Shown: piece after piece, positions 20,393 through 34,024 of the stretch
Layout of the letters: every line of letters starts with the position of its first letter
How positions within the stretch are numbered: position 1 is the first letter of the stretch
Source: Channa striata
Taxonomy: Eukaryota; Chordata; Actinopteri; Anabantiformes; Channidae
Reading direction: 5' to 3'
NCBI GenBank assembly: GCA_033026295.1
Contig: CM065168.1
Span: forward strand, 24,901,306 to 24,965,305
DNA: 64,000 nt
Notes under the pieces: model-generated
Databases searched by the model: none
Seen by the model: only the letters and a program-made list of their open reading frames with translations
What the model was told of the DNA's origin: nothing
Translations under genes and position numbers: made by a program

Positions 20393-22731
20393 TGATCAAT
20401 GCTCTGAACTTTAATGTGGGACAATGGAAAGCAAGATGCTTTAATATTTGAAACATGACATGCTATACAAAGTCTCACAGGGAGGTGGACAGACACGTGG
20501 TTACTATCGTAAGAAAGTACATATGTTCTGTTGTCGCTATTTTTTTGTTCCTAACCCTAACCAATGTTGTCTGTTAACGTAACCTCACCCTGAGGTTTTT
20601 TGCCCTAGCACAGCAGTTTATATATAAGGTTGTTCCTGTGGCGTCAAACAGTAATGTTCCTGGAGCAAAGGGCACCTGTGGTGTCAGTATGATATGCCAA
20701 AGGAAGTAAAAAGTGGAACAATTTGACACCTTAGCAAGTGTCATTATCTGATGCTGTGGGATGAGAAGATTCAATTTGGCAGATTCATTTCCTTACCCAT
20801 GTGAGAGCCACGTTTACCTCATTTTTTTGGTTTTCTGGACTTCAAAATCAGCCTGTGATCACGCTGATTCAAAATTGACAACCATAAGCAAAGAAATGTA
20901 AGGTGTGGACCCAAAAAAAACAAAACATAAAAAAGACTGAACTTGTGTTTTGAAGCTTCCAAGCAAAAACAGCAACAGGAACTAACTTCAAAGTTAGCAG
21001 GTAGTTAGGTAAGTGAACTGACAAGAGCTTTTTAGTAGACAAAAGAGTGTGTGGAGTAAACCAACAACAGAAATGACAGTGCTAATGTTGTAATTGGAAG
21101 TCAATTGGAAGTGATAAATTAGGAAATGTAATTTTCTGCTTTGTAGCTAAATGATAATGAAAGAATATGGATTTAAAACCCTATGTTCACTTTTTAGGAA
21201 AACTGACCACATTAAACCAGACGCTGCATTGAAATTACAAAATCAAACTCAGTCAAATAAAATGTGCCTCTGTTATATTTACTTCTTAATCCCTTCATGG
21301 GATTTTTCATAGATCCTGCAAGCTTATGTAGCCTTGAATGTGACTGCATATAAAAGCCTCCTCACAGAAGGTGTGGTGCATCATTTAAGCAATCACCTCA
21401 CACAGTCCAAAGATCATTTGTAATGAATATATTTCCTGTGTTCAGAGAGGTCAAAGCTCAAGAAAATTCATCTAAAACTCATCTCTGACCAAGCAAACCA
21501 TCATTACTCGCTCTGGTTGGTCACATATAAAAAAGCATATTTATATTCCCCCTGAGGTGTTTGATCAGGAGTCGATATGAACTTTGCAGAGCCATAACGT
21601 TCACTCTGCAACAGTCAGGTTGAAAACAATTGACTTTGACTTCCTTAATGCTCATTACTGAGATTTTGAGCAAATTGCTTTTTTTTTCTGTGGGAAAAAG
21701 GCCTGACCCAGCTCTGAAACATCATTTTGAGCTCATCCTGAAGAGCGAACGGCCTGCTGAATCTGTGTCTGAGTAATTGTCCTTTCCTTCACCTTAGGAG
21801 GGCTGTTAGGAGATAATCCTCTCCTTGGTGAAACAAGACCTACTACAGCATCATTAATCTCATTACCAAGGCCATGTTGCTTTGTTGCCACCGAGGCCCA
21901 CGCCCAATTATCAGCCACAGCCTCATCCCCGTGACAATACTGAGTCCCATACGCCGCTAACGACCATCTACACTGTCCCCCGATTGACTTCTCTAAGAAC
22001 CGAGGCAACAGTGCTTCATATCTGCAGTCAGGAACCATCGAAGCCTCTGTGATGCCCATGTCTTAATGTCCCCGGGATGTAATAGGGTTGAGTGCGGGCG
22101 GAGCACAAAGCCAATGACGAGAGGTTTTTGGCGTTTCTTATCGCCTCGCAGCAGGTCCACATCATGAAGGGGGGAGCAAGGTATTGTCAAGTTTGCTTCT
22201 GTCATGAAGTAGCAACAATAAAATATCATTAACATACTTTCAAATCTGCGTAAATCTCTGCACAGCCATAATGAAGTCTTTGAAGTAGAACAACCTTGGA
22301 ACAATGCATGTGGACAGTTTGCAGCATTGTAATTCCACCAGTATATTTCATCAAGCAAACAATCTGTGAGAGCTGTGCGAGGAGCAGTCGCTGGGGACCG
22401 CCTTGCAGTATAGGTAGTTTTAGTGAGTTCTTTATTATTTTTACACGGCTGTGTGGGGGTTTTCCCTAAACAAAACATAAAGCTGAAAAACTCCGCTCCA
22501 CCATTGTAGAACACTTTATTTACAGAATGGGGAAAAGGTGCCCAAATTTATCACTGCTCGGTTTTATTGGATTGACCTGCCACTGTTCTACACTGAATGT
22601 GATTAATATGCTTTAAGAGCAAAGAAACCCTCTTTATTCAATAGCAAAGTATTGCAAAAGCTCTAAGCTCTTAGTTCAGCATGAGGCCACCTTGGCTTTA
22701 TGAAAAAAAGCAGTAATGTGGAGGCACTGAG

Positions 22732-22736
<5 letters not shown>

Positions 22737-22763
<27 letters not shown>
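22737..22763. repeat. (GT)n microsatellite
   Basis: Thirteen uninterrupted GT units. Confidence 0.92.
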
Positions 22764-22764
<1 letters not shown>

Positions 22765-25700
22765 CTAAAAAAACTTTCTAAAGGCACTGAAAGATGTCTG
22801 GAAATGTAACAGAGAGAAAGAGGCTTCCCTTGCAGCAGGAAGGCATCGGATCAGGGGTCACACCCAGGTCATTACCAGTCAAATGTGTTTACATGCCTTT
22901 ATGGTGCTGTCAGCTTTCTGCAGAGCTCTCCAGTGTCATGTAAATGAGGACTGTGGGATTAGAGACACGATATTTCAATGGCTAGATTTCTTCAGGAGAA
23001 GATAGATTTCTTTAAGTACCCACATGATATACAATGTTATCGCCGGTGAAAGGCTTAAATGAAGCAATTCAGCCTCGTTTTCACAATGAGTTTATTTAAA
23101 ATCAGACTTGAAACTGACGTTAATAATTAGCTGGCCTTTGCGGTTCTGCTTTTGACTGTTGGTAAAATTCCAACACTGAGCTGTGATGAAAACTGTGTGG
23201 TCTCATATAGGTCCTGACCTGTCATGATGCTCAGCGTCTGGATGTGTAGAGATGCACTAAAAATACGAGTGAAGAAATAAAAACTCAATGTAAGAGAAGA
23301 AAATTTGTAGTCTTGAGGAATTTCAGTTGTCTTGCGTACACATGTGGATCTGACTACAGTGTTTTTCATTAACCAGTTGAACTTCCTTCTAAACTACTCA
23401 TGGGTTACAAACAAACTATTTGACCTATAGTCAGCAATATGATTGAGTCAGAGTTGCTCACTAATTAAATATAAATTTTCATTCTTCAATAAAAGAAATC
23501 TACAAAATAAAGAGTTGGTTAAAAAAAAAAGTTAAGTGCATTTGCTCAAATACTCCAGGTGATAGCATCCGGTGATCTTCCATGTGTTTTGATCTATTCT
23601 AGATGTTCCCTTGCACTTTTTTCTCTCTGTACAGTTCAACAATGTGAGTTCCCGTGAATGGCTACGTTAAAAATTAGCTTCATAGTCTCTACATCACAGC
23701 CGCTGTCAATGTGTATTATTGGAGACAGACTGTGAGCTTTCCATTATATTTGACTCTTTTGGTCAATTATTCTATTAATTTATTAACTGTAGTTTTATCA
23801 TATGACAACGGGATGTACACATGCATTCTCCACGTGTGTATGCAAAATAGAGACAAATCGAAAAAAATGAGGGTGTAAACAAAAAATGAATGCATGAATG
23901 CTGCAGCTTCACTAGTTTTATTGAACTAATTACAAGCAGTCAAAATTGCAAAAGCTTTGACTTCGTCTTGCTCCTTTTCGGTGTTGATGACATCTAAAGT
24001 TAAATATTAGAGCAAAGACTGCAAGTTGTTCACATATATAATGAGGTATGTTAGGTTAATTGCAAAGACTCAAAAAGAGACTCGTGAAATAAAGTTAAAT
24101 TAAATGTTACACATAACAAAAATGGTTAATGTGTTAAATTAAAATATTCCACCATATAATAGGACGGTATTGTAACAGCCAACAGTGTGTTTTCTGTGCA
24201 TCATTTTGAACAAACACTATTTCATTATGCATATATTCAGACACATAAAATAGTGCTGCTCCGTAAATAAGCCATAATTTATTCATGAGATACACACAGA
24301 CTGACAAAATAAATATAAATATATAACTTCAAATAAAAATACTGATGCGTCAACTTAAGTCTCAGCACTGTGTTGAGTCTTCTGGATTTTGTTACAGTGT
24401 CACGGGGCCATGTAGAGGCCATGAGGGTCGTGCTGTAGTTTCTACACTGAGAAGCATAAAAGACAAAATGAGAAAAAACTGTTTATTATTTCAACCACAA
24501 AACCTTTTTTTGCCCCAAAGGACAGCTTTATGCAGCAGTGTTTTCATTTTTTCTCAGAGTGTCAGTGTAAGTGTTTACCAAATAATGTATGTATGCAGAC
24601 TAATGAATAATAATCACTGAGTAAATGTTTGCCACATGGTAACAGATTTAAAGCTGCACAAGTCCAATTATGCATATGTTTGTTCAGAATGAACACATTG
24701 ACTCACATTAAGTCATTGTATTGACATACAGATTTTAATCTGATGAACAGTATTTCTCTCTGTGAATCAACACCACATGTTTGCCTGGCTGCAACACAAC
24801 TTCAGTTAATGGACTATGAGAGAATCCTTAAGTCGTTAAATATATCTCTTTGTGTATCTGTACATTTTTTGCTTTTACAGCATGAGCCTTACCTTGAGCT
24901 TTGATGCTCAGCAGTCAATGGAGATAATCAATAAAACAGAAGAAACTGAATCCCTAACACAGAGAATAAACTCTTGACAGTCCCAGGGATGCTAGCCCAA
25001 TTTCTAAACTATTTTTTTAAGGACTCCCACTGAGCTGCACATATGTCATGAAGCAGTAACAAGAAAAGATGTGAAGATTTATGCTCATCAAAAGATCTTT
25101 ATTCAACTTGAGCATGGCGCATTCAAGGCCATGACATACAAAGAATAGAAGTTATAAGTGTATGGTTGTTTATGCAGTAATAAAAGCTGCACTGATTAAG
25201 CATTTTTTACCGACAACAGATAAAATGATCTGACTCACAGTGGAGCAGGATCTAACAGTCAGCCGTCGGTCAGCTTGGGCCGTCTTTGAGTGTCTGTTGG
25301 CTGTTGGTTCAGCATGTCAAATTAGCATCTGTCCCATCAGTGAGATACACTACTCTGATAAGCCAATCAATGCACAGAAACAGGTCAGAGTATTAAAGAG
25401 CTGGTATCATAGGAACTTAGAAACTTTTTTATAATCTATAAAAAAAAATTAAACCTTTGATGAAGTAAACAATCTGAACAGATTGTAAGATAACTGTTTA
25501 AAATAAAACCAGCAATGTCTAATCCAATTTGATGGAGTAGTTTGAAGTTTGAAGGACAGTTTGGACTCAATTCCAGAACCAAGTGAACCTGTGAAGACCT
25601 CAAATTTGAAATTCAGATATAGTTTGATCTATCAGTTCTTAAAACTACGGGTACAGTTGTGATCAGGGAAACATTATGTTAACAACAAATATGAACTTTG

Positions 25701-27268
25701 GGGGTTAGCGGAGAAATCGATCACAAACTTCAGGCTCCTGCATTAAACTTGCATACTCACCTTTCTACTTCTGCAGCCTCCACAACCTCACATTCCTTTC
25801 TACATGAAGCTCTATAGATACAACCTTAGCCCATGGATCACAGCTTTACAAAAGATATAAAACTATGGTCTTCAAAAATGAAAGCTAGAAATGTGAAACT
25901 GCCTAAAACTTGAGATACTATAAAAATCTCAAACAAAGCACAATACTGTAGAAAGTCCAACACCCACTGAGCTTTAGTGAACCGAACTCAGCTAATGCTG
26001 AGATTTTGGACACAGCTGTCTCATCAGTTTTGCAAAGTCTGAATGGCTCCTAGAGACAGTACCTGCACTGCATATTTGTGCAGGGCTCCCCACAGGACAC
26101 CCCAGGAAATTGCTTAGGAGCTTTATTAAAGTCTGACTGGGTTGCATGACACCTCCTGAAAAATAGGAGCTGGGCCAAATGTACAAGACAAAATGTAAAG
26201 TTCAGTAATGTTTCCATTTGGACCACGTGGTTGTTTTGTGGAGCTGCTGCCCTTCCATGCAAGTCTGTGGGATGTGTGGTTCTTTTTTATATCCAAGAGG
26301 TGTTTGGCATTACTGTACTTTAAAACACTTCATCAGACTAGCCCTAAATGTTTATCAGACTCAATTTTAAGAGTTCAAAGCTATTTTCTATAAAGATCAA
26401 GACATTATTCTTTATTAATTATAGCATGTTGGTTTTGTGTGAATCACATAATAAAAACATCATCAACACTCAATTCCTGTGAGTTGTCCGAACAATGACC
26501 CGCTCTCTTCACGCATGGGTTCAATCAGACATTGCACATACTTTGTACTAGGGAGCTAGATGATCCAGGTAACATCTGGAAAAGCTCACGGTTGCAGAGA
26601 ATGACTAGCTGAAAACTGAAAGCTTGGCCGTCCTTGCTGAAGCCGTGTTCAAATTCTGTTGAAATAATGAGACGCTAATAAGAATGGAAAAAAAAAACAT
26701 ATTTAAAACATATTAACCCCTATCTGTATAATGCATTTGTTTCATGACATCAAAGAGCTCTGATAAACAAGCAAAAATTACAAATATAATTCATTATGAA
26801 TTATTCAGACGATAATGAGCAGCACTCTGTGGCCACTCACCGAGCAAATCAAATTATACAACAAATGGGAAGAAAAAAAGCCCCTTTACCAAATTCGATT
26901 ACAGTGCTGTGATAGGCCTAATGTGTTTTGTTTGTCATGGCGGTGTGCAGATAAAGCAGCAGTGATTGCTCCAGTCACACATGATAGTGCATCAGTTAGC
27001 CGGTCAAAAGCTGTGCTTGTTCCAAATAAGCCCCATTCATCTAGTTTAGCAGTATGATTGTTTGAGCGTCTGAAATTTCATGACCCAGTTCCCATGCAGG
27101 TTTTTTAGAAGAGACATCAAATGAAGCTGTTCACAGGATAATCATGTGGCGTTAGGAGAAACATCAATGATTCGCCTGAATGTGCACCACATCAAACAAC
27201 TCATTCATATCAGCACTAAAACGGACAATGGCGGAAAATCAATTGTGTGGATGTGGATTCTCTGCATT

Positions 27269-27289
27269 TGTGTGTGTGTGTGTGTGTGC
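27269..27289. repeat. (TG)n microsatellite
   Basis: About ten uninterrupted TG units, followed 35 bases later by a 17-base poly-A run. Confidence 0.9.
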
Positions 27290-28012
27290 ACTTTGTTTGT
27301 ATTTTGGAGCCAAGTCAGTGCCAAAAAAAAAAAAAAAAACAGTTTTCTAACCCTGTCTCTCCTCTTCCCTGCAGCCAGGACACCTCATTACTTCATCACA
27401 CCAGTGGCTGTTTCAGCACAATAACAAGGCTGCTATTAACATACATGAAAACAAGAAGCTTCCCTTCCCTCATGCCCGCTGTTTGCACCCGACTCTGTGT
27501 GTGTAAGTGTGTCAGAGTGTGTTTTTGCACGCGTGCCCGCTGTGTGCACTCTGGATTCTGTGTTCAGAGGGAATAGCTCGCTTTGATGTTCTCAGATGCG
27601 GGCAACTGCTGATACCCCTATTAGCTTGCATGGAGCTGATGCAAGCCGTGCTAGTGCTAGTCTCCCCCCAAAACCGCTTCATTTCAATGCTAAGTGGAGC
27701 AAGATAGAAATAAGTTACATTCAAGTGCAGCCTGGGGATGTCAGTACAAAGAGACAAAACCACACACTTTATTTAGGAAGATAAGGCTCTGGAATTAACA
27801 TGGCGATAATGATGATGATAAACTCGTCTTCCCGCGACAAAGCCAAAGGGGCAGCACAGAATCAGAGAGGGGGGAGGTGTGTGGTGGATGGGTGTGTTTG
27901 AAGGTGAGGAGATAGGAGCCAAGTCACAGAGAGAGAATGGATAGGAGTAAAATATTTTATAAAAAACTAATGGAAATACAATAAACAAAACGTTTGTATT
28001 ATGTTTTTTTAA

Positions 28013-28200
28013 GGGGCAGCACGGTGGCCTTTCTGTGCATGTTCCCCCCGTGATTGGGGGGGTTTCCTCTGGGTACTCCGGTGTCCTCACTTGCCTGCAG
28101 GTGTGAGAATGTGAGTGTGAATGGTTGTCGGTCTGTGTATGTCTTTGTCCTCTCGACTTGTCCAGAGTGTAACGCGCCTCTCACTGTAGGACAGCTGGGA
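28013..28200 (+). mobile_element. Degenerate SINE fragment (GGGGCAGCACGGTGGC type)
   Basis: Begins ggggcagcacggtggcc and continues 'gcatgttccccccgtgattg', 'gtttcctctgggtactccgg', 'gtgagtgtgaatggttgtc' and 'cttgtccagagtgtaacgcg'. These are in the same order as a very abundant percomorph-type SINE (AFC/ROn-like as I recall). The tRNA head is mostly deleted. Confidence 0.65.
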
Positions 28201-29842
28201 AGATCTTTACTACTAAACTACTGGCTCAACATACTGTAGCTATAAATTGCAGCCAAAATGAAGGAATCTTTTTGTGACTTCTAACTTCTGACCTTCTCCC
28301 CATGGTCACTTTGTGATCCTGCATTGCGCGGAATCCCATAATACCTCACAAAGCATATTACGCATCTCATTAAAATTAATCGATGTTGAAATTTATGTCC
28401 AATCATGTCATGCTTCACTCAGTGGGTTTTCAGTGCTATGCATGAAGCCACTGTGGGTACGCAACCCCTTGACTCTAATCCAGTTTTATTCTTTGTTATT
28501 CTACCATCCTATTTAAATCAGAATTGCTAAATATTACAGCACTTTACTCACTTTTGTCCAATTTCAATTGGTAAAATACACACCCGTACAAACAACATGA
28601 AGTTGCCTTGATTAAAAACCCAAAACGTCAGAGCAGTAACACTGAGACGTTTCAAGTGCTTTAATTAACATTAAATTCAACATGCTGCTCTATTATTTAC
28701 AGGCCATATTGCCCAGTTCTACCTGCTCCCAGCTGCTTTTTTGTTCGTTTAATTTCCCCGTTTATTCTTTCACTCCTCAACTTCAAGATGAGGCAGAGGC
28801 AGAAGTCAACCTCCCAGTCACCCCACTCTTTACCTTTCTATTTTCTTTTCCCTGTTGCTTTCCCATTGATGATGCCACACATGTCTTGTTAAGCTGCAGC
28901 AGAAAAACTTTGGAGTTAGGAGAAATAATTGAGGGGTGGGGAGGGGGGGTATTGTCAGACATAAGCAGTAAGCCTAAAGTGCCTTCCCTGTAATAAAGAA
29001 ATATACCCACAAGTTAAACTTCATGGACTAATCCAACTTGACAGCATGCTTAGTGTGATGAGAAGTTCAGATGCCCAAAGCCAACAGAAGGAAAATAAGA
29101 AAGACAAGAGGTGACTTTCAGTGTGGGTTTGCTAAATGAATAAAAATGTCCCAAATGTGCAGCACCGCACTAAAAATGGAGTGTATAGAGATGCACTTAT
29201 GTAACCTTTGCATTTGGGGGAAAGGTTGCCAGCAGCAAGCACACATGAAGCAGCTAACACCTTCAAAACATGTGAAGGTTCGGCGCAACCTGCAAGAAAG
29301 ATTAAGCTGCAGCAAAAATCGATGCAATAAACCAGGATGTAATATTGCAATGAAAAGCTGGGAGATAGATTGGAACGACGCCTTGCTCTTGTCTGTCATT
29401 TCACAATGTGTCATCTACGACTGCCAGCGCTCATAGTCATTTTAACTCGGCAGAGATTTAAAGGCTGGACGTGGGGGAACTGATAACAGCATTTATCGGT
29501 TGTAACTGCTAGAGGGTGAAATGCTAAATCTGAACAGCAGCACCTTCTGTGGGAAGATAAAGAGCTCAGCTTCAATTTAGCTTTTAAATGATGTTGATTC
29601 AGCATTATCACAGCCACAGATAAGTGTCCTCACATTCAATAAACATGCTTTAATTTCCTAATGATACACTTTTCAACCCAAAGACACTACAAACAGCAGT
29701 GATGGCACTTTGAAATCTCTGCATTTAAGTCTCGTAGTCATGTGTAGTTTGTGCTTGACAAGCAGCTGTGTGTTAAACAGCACCTCAAAGGCTACTGGCA
29801 TTAAACTGGTTCTCTCTGCCAAGAACCTCCAAAAGTCCACCG

Positions 29843-29875
<33 letters not shown>

Positions 29876-32199
29876 TCCTGCCCCATGATTCAACTCTGCA
29901 GAGCTTAATGGGAAACCTGATTTTCAAGCAGTGCCAAAGGCATGTCGCCCTGACTAAACTAACTCTTTCCAGTGGTGGGAAAAACAGGAAGGAGGTGAGG
30001 AGAGGATAGACGGGGAGTTCAGAGAAGGGGAAACAAATGCAAACCGCAACAAGATCTCAGCGACAGTGTGTGAGGCTAATGAATACAAGGAGGAGTTTCT
30101 GAGGATTTGTGAGTCAGTAAAAAAATAAGACGGCACCTTTCTTGTTTAGCACTGGAGCACAGGAAAACAGACCAAGTTGTACTGGCATTTCCTTCTGTTT
30201 CACAATTACCAAAATGTAAATTTTCTGCAAGTGAAATTCAATCAAATACTGTACGTTCAGTGGTTTGTTCTACCCAACCCATCTCTGTCTTCCTTAAATG
30301 ATTCTACACATTCTCTACAACTATAAAATCCAATCACCAAAACATTTTTGTTGTTAATGACAAGTGATAAATACTTATAAAACTGCTAAATATATAAACA
30401 AAATGTTACCAGAAAACATATTTTCTGTCTGTGACTGTGAAAACCCACCCTGATGTAGTTTTTGTGACTATACTTTTATTGACCTTTGTTAGGGTTGTGT
30501 TTAGACCAATGCAGCACTTTGAGATTTGGCTTAATAATTGTAGCTCTTGATTTATAAAAAAAACAACAAAAAAAATTTTGAAATTTTAGAAATAATCATT
30601 CTATAATAAAGTACCAACAAAATTGGAATCACAGTTGCAGTTAAGTTGCATGGGTGATTTTTAAGCCAGGGTTGTACTACAGTACAATAATTTATTAAAA
30701 AGCGATGATCGTTCTGAGGTCCTGTCTGAAAATATCTGTCACCATCACATCCTTGACTACAGGTCATCATTAATGCTGCATTAAAATGTTGCCCACTTTT
30801 TCATCTTAATCTTTACATTGTGAGGTCTTCACCGGGTCACTTTATTCGTGAGGTCAGAACCTGCTGTATTGCCCCTTACACCAAATGTGAATGGACCAGA
30901 GTGAACTCTAACTGCGATACTGCATAATCATGCCAGGAGGCAAAGGTGTCTGGCTGTAGAGAGACGTGGGAGCAGTGTGAGGACAGGGGGAAATGTCGTG
31001 CACTGTATTCATGCTCCGTTGTACCCTGGGTGCTCATTAGTTGTTGCAGCATGCTGATGTAAAAGAAAAATTTGTTGTTTCACTTTTGGTTGTCCCCTTA
31101 GAATTTCAGAATACAATTTGTGCAGTTAAATAAAAGAAAAAAAACTAAGGCTTTACAGATAAATCCTTTTTATATAGATAAAGTTTTTGATTGAATATAG
31201 TAATGTCTACATGAAGAGATTTTGAAATTAATAATTTGAGATAGATTTCTGAGATAGCTAAAATGAAAACTTTAAGATAAATGTAAATTGAAATTTGACA
31301 CACTTTGAAAATAGTTAAATGTGAGATTTGTTGTGCTGTGACTGAACGTGATCTATCAATGTGTCAGACAACAGAAGCAGACAGTAACAGATGGAGGCAC
31401 AAAAGAGATGAAGTTCAATTGAAGGTTTGAGTAAACGAAAGGCATGCTGGTTAAAAGGTCTTTCAACCAAAAGAAACAAAGCTGTACGCAGAAAGAAATA
31501 TAAAAACACACACACTTGATCAAAGTCTACACATGAAAGAACACTAAAGTAACCTGTGTTTCACATCCTTTCAATAGACAGGTAGACCGGGAAACTTTAT
31601 ACAAAAGAAATCCACTGAAAAAGACATGGAAGTGTGTGCCTGTGTCAGCACTTTACATGTCATGTGTGCAAGCTTGCATGCAAGTTTGCAGGTGTATGAA
31701 TGTAGATCAGTGTGTGTCTGTGTTGAATTGTGTTTGTCTAGTGTGTGTGGAATGTCCCAGTTTAAATACAGATCTTGAGAGTGAGAAAGAACACAGCAGG
31801 AGAAGAAGAGCCTGTCACATGCAGACAGACACACACACACAAATACATATGACTGTGGTAAATTACAGTAGCACAGTGATACACAGTATCCCGAAGTGCC
31901 TTTGGTTGGGTTTTTGTTTGATGTAGTTTATTTCACACTTACATTAAGTGACTCAGAGCAAAGTCTAACATTTCAGCACTAAATCTTCAAACGTTTCTTC
32001 AACCTGTTCACAGATGTGTGTATTTAAGTGTTTTAAATTTTACAGTTTTGATGAGACACATCATCATCAAGTATTTACCTCACAAAAGTAAATCAAGATT
32101 GCAAGACAGACCAAAAAGAAAATAAATATGAATTTGTCTTATTCCATTGATTGATTTAGATTTTATCCCCCTTTTTTTTTTACATACCTTTATGCAGAT
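28201..32199. other. Intergenic DNA, no gene supported
   Basis: Unique AT-rich sequence with a (TC)n(AC)n microsatellite at 29,843-29,875. Reading frames up to about 100 codons occur on both strands but none shows a recognisable domain, codon pattern or splice context. Confidence 0.5.
29843..29875. repeat. (TC)n(AC)n compound microsatellite
   Basis: About eight TC units run directly into about nine AC units. Confidence 0.9.
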
Positions 32200-32750
32200 G
32201 AATCGAAAATGTGTCTCATTTGCAGTTTTTTTGGCAGTAATCTTACTGCAGCATTTTTAATTAATTAAAGGCGTTTTAGAGAGTTAGTGGGGCAGCCTGA
32301 AAGTAGAGGATTACAGTAGTCCAATCTAGAAGTAACAAATGCACGGACCAGTTTTTCAGCATCGCTTTGAGACAGCATGCTCCTAATTTTGGTAATGTTC
32401 CGTAGGTGGAAGAAGGCTGTTCTAGAGATTTGTTTTATGTGTGAGGTAAATGACAAGTTCTTGCATTCCTTGAGATTCCTTGCAGTACTACTGGGGGCCA
32501 GATTTATGTCATCTAAAGTAACTATTTGGTTGGAAAACATGTTTCTTAGACTTTTAGGCCCAAACACAATAGCTTCAGTTTTATCTGACTTTAGGTTGAT
32601 TAATTGACTTGTTTCATCCAGTTTCATAAATAGATATAACTGGGTGTGAAATTTAGTGTTTTCTAATAATGTTGCTAAGGGGAGACATATATAGAGTAAA
32701 ACGTATTGGTCCTAACACAGAGCCTTGTGGAATTTTTTAATCAAATCAAA
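32200..32750 (-). mobile_element. Degenerate L2-type LINE fragment (reverse transcriptase)
   Basis: Minus-strand frames read NLKSDKTEAIVFGPKSLRNM, HIKQISRTAFFHLRNITKIR and SDAEKLVRAFVTSRLDYCNP followed by LLSGCPTNSLKRL, the C-terminal half of an L2-clade reverse transcriptase. Upstream on that strand (32,640-32,750) is a broken 'GSVLGPI...LYMSPLSNIIRKH' block. The YADD catalytic box between the two is lost. It is related to, but in opposite orientation from, the intronic LINE at 9,186. Confidence 0.8.
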
Positions 32751-33952
32751 TGCAGGTAAGCTGAGAAACAGCAGAAAAACATGTTTTCTCCAAAAAAAAA
32801 AAAAACTATCCAAAAGGTTTTTACTTTTTTGTGGAATTTAAGCAACACATTTCTACAATATCGTCTTTAATGTGTGTATAGGAGCCTGAGGTTGTGCAAA
32901 GAAAGGCCTTTATCATTAACATTATCACATATTAAATATATTATGTATAATATGTGATGTCCAGCTAAACTATTGGCCATCACTTCCCTGCAATCCCGTG
33001 ACTTATTTGCAAGAAAGTGATGGCCAATACTGTAGCTGGACAGGTGGGTTTGGTTAAAGGTTAGGAGGGTGAAGTTGGAGGACTTTGTGAGTAGATGAAA
33101 CAACAGAGAGGGTGGGTATCGGGCAAGGATGCCCAATGAAGACTGGTGTTAAAAGGCACGGAAAAAGAGGTTGCAGAACATGAAGAAAGACTGAAAATAT
33201 GACAGACGGGCAGTAACGCAGCATTACCAGCAGTGATCACAGCATCGGAGAGGAAGTTTGAGAGACAAGAGCCATCAATGAAGCAAAAGCAGGAGATGCC
33301 AAGAGCGGCTTAAAGGAGCTGCCGTGTTCCCATAACTGCTTCCCGTTCTTGTTCCTTAGTTGAGTAGACTTTGGCTGTATCTAAAATCGCCCCTACACAC
33401 CATACAGTGTGCTTGCCATTTTGTAGTAGTGTTTGAAGTTTGAATGTGTAAATCTACTCACTATGTAGAGCACTTAAAGTATCCCACAATGCAACACTAA
33501 AAGCAGAGTGCATAGCATGTAGCCTACTTCTGAGTCCCACAATGCAATGCTCCCTGTTTTAAAGATACTGCTGCGTGCTCACACAGATGTTAGTGATGAC
33601 ACAACATGACAAAGGTTAGCAAGTGTCCAAAACTCAACTGACTGCTCACTAGTGAGTGGACTACTTAGTGTACATTGCACTGGGTGCACAGTTATTAGGC
33701 AAGTTGTATTTTTGAAGATTGATTTCATTAGGAGAATGAAAATGTGTTATGTTAATTAAAATGTGTGCACAATTATTGGGCAACTTAATGAGAAAAGCAA
33801 ATTTTCCAATCTCACTTGTTTATTGTCATCTGTTAAAGAGAGAATATTAAACAAACAACTCAAAATTTTGTAAAAAATGTTTATTTGTAAATTATTAATA
33901 GATGCAGATCGACTGATAAGATATTGAAAAGAAGGGTGTATATATATCGTAC

Positions 33953-33955
<3 letters not shown>

Positions 33956-34013
<58 letters not shown>
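33956..34013. repeat. (GT)n(AT)n compound microsatellite
   Basis: About sixteen GT units followed by about thirteen AT units, ending a few bases before the left end of the inner mariner. TA-rich DNA of this kind is a natural target for Tc1/mariner elements. Confidence 0.92.
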
Positions 34014-34024
34014 CAGTAAATATA

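Larger units (their letters stand above)
20400..28012. other. Intergenic DNA, no gene supported
   Basis: Long unique stretch. The short reading frames on both strands lack recognisable protein features or linked splice sites. It contains a GT microsatellite (22,737-22,763), a TG repeat (27,269-27,289) and a poly-A run near 27,324. Positions 21,730-22,060 have a non-random, motif-rich look (TAATTGTCC, CATTAATCTCATTACC, CCAATTATC) and may be conserved regulatory DNA. Confidence 0.5.

Noticed and set aside
21993..22514. 173-codon minus-strand open frame, the longest in the window
   Set aside because: No recognisable domain, cysteine- and serine-rich low-complexity look, no splice partners; probably chance, though the DNA may be regulatory.
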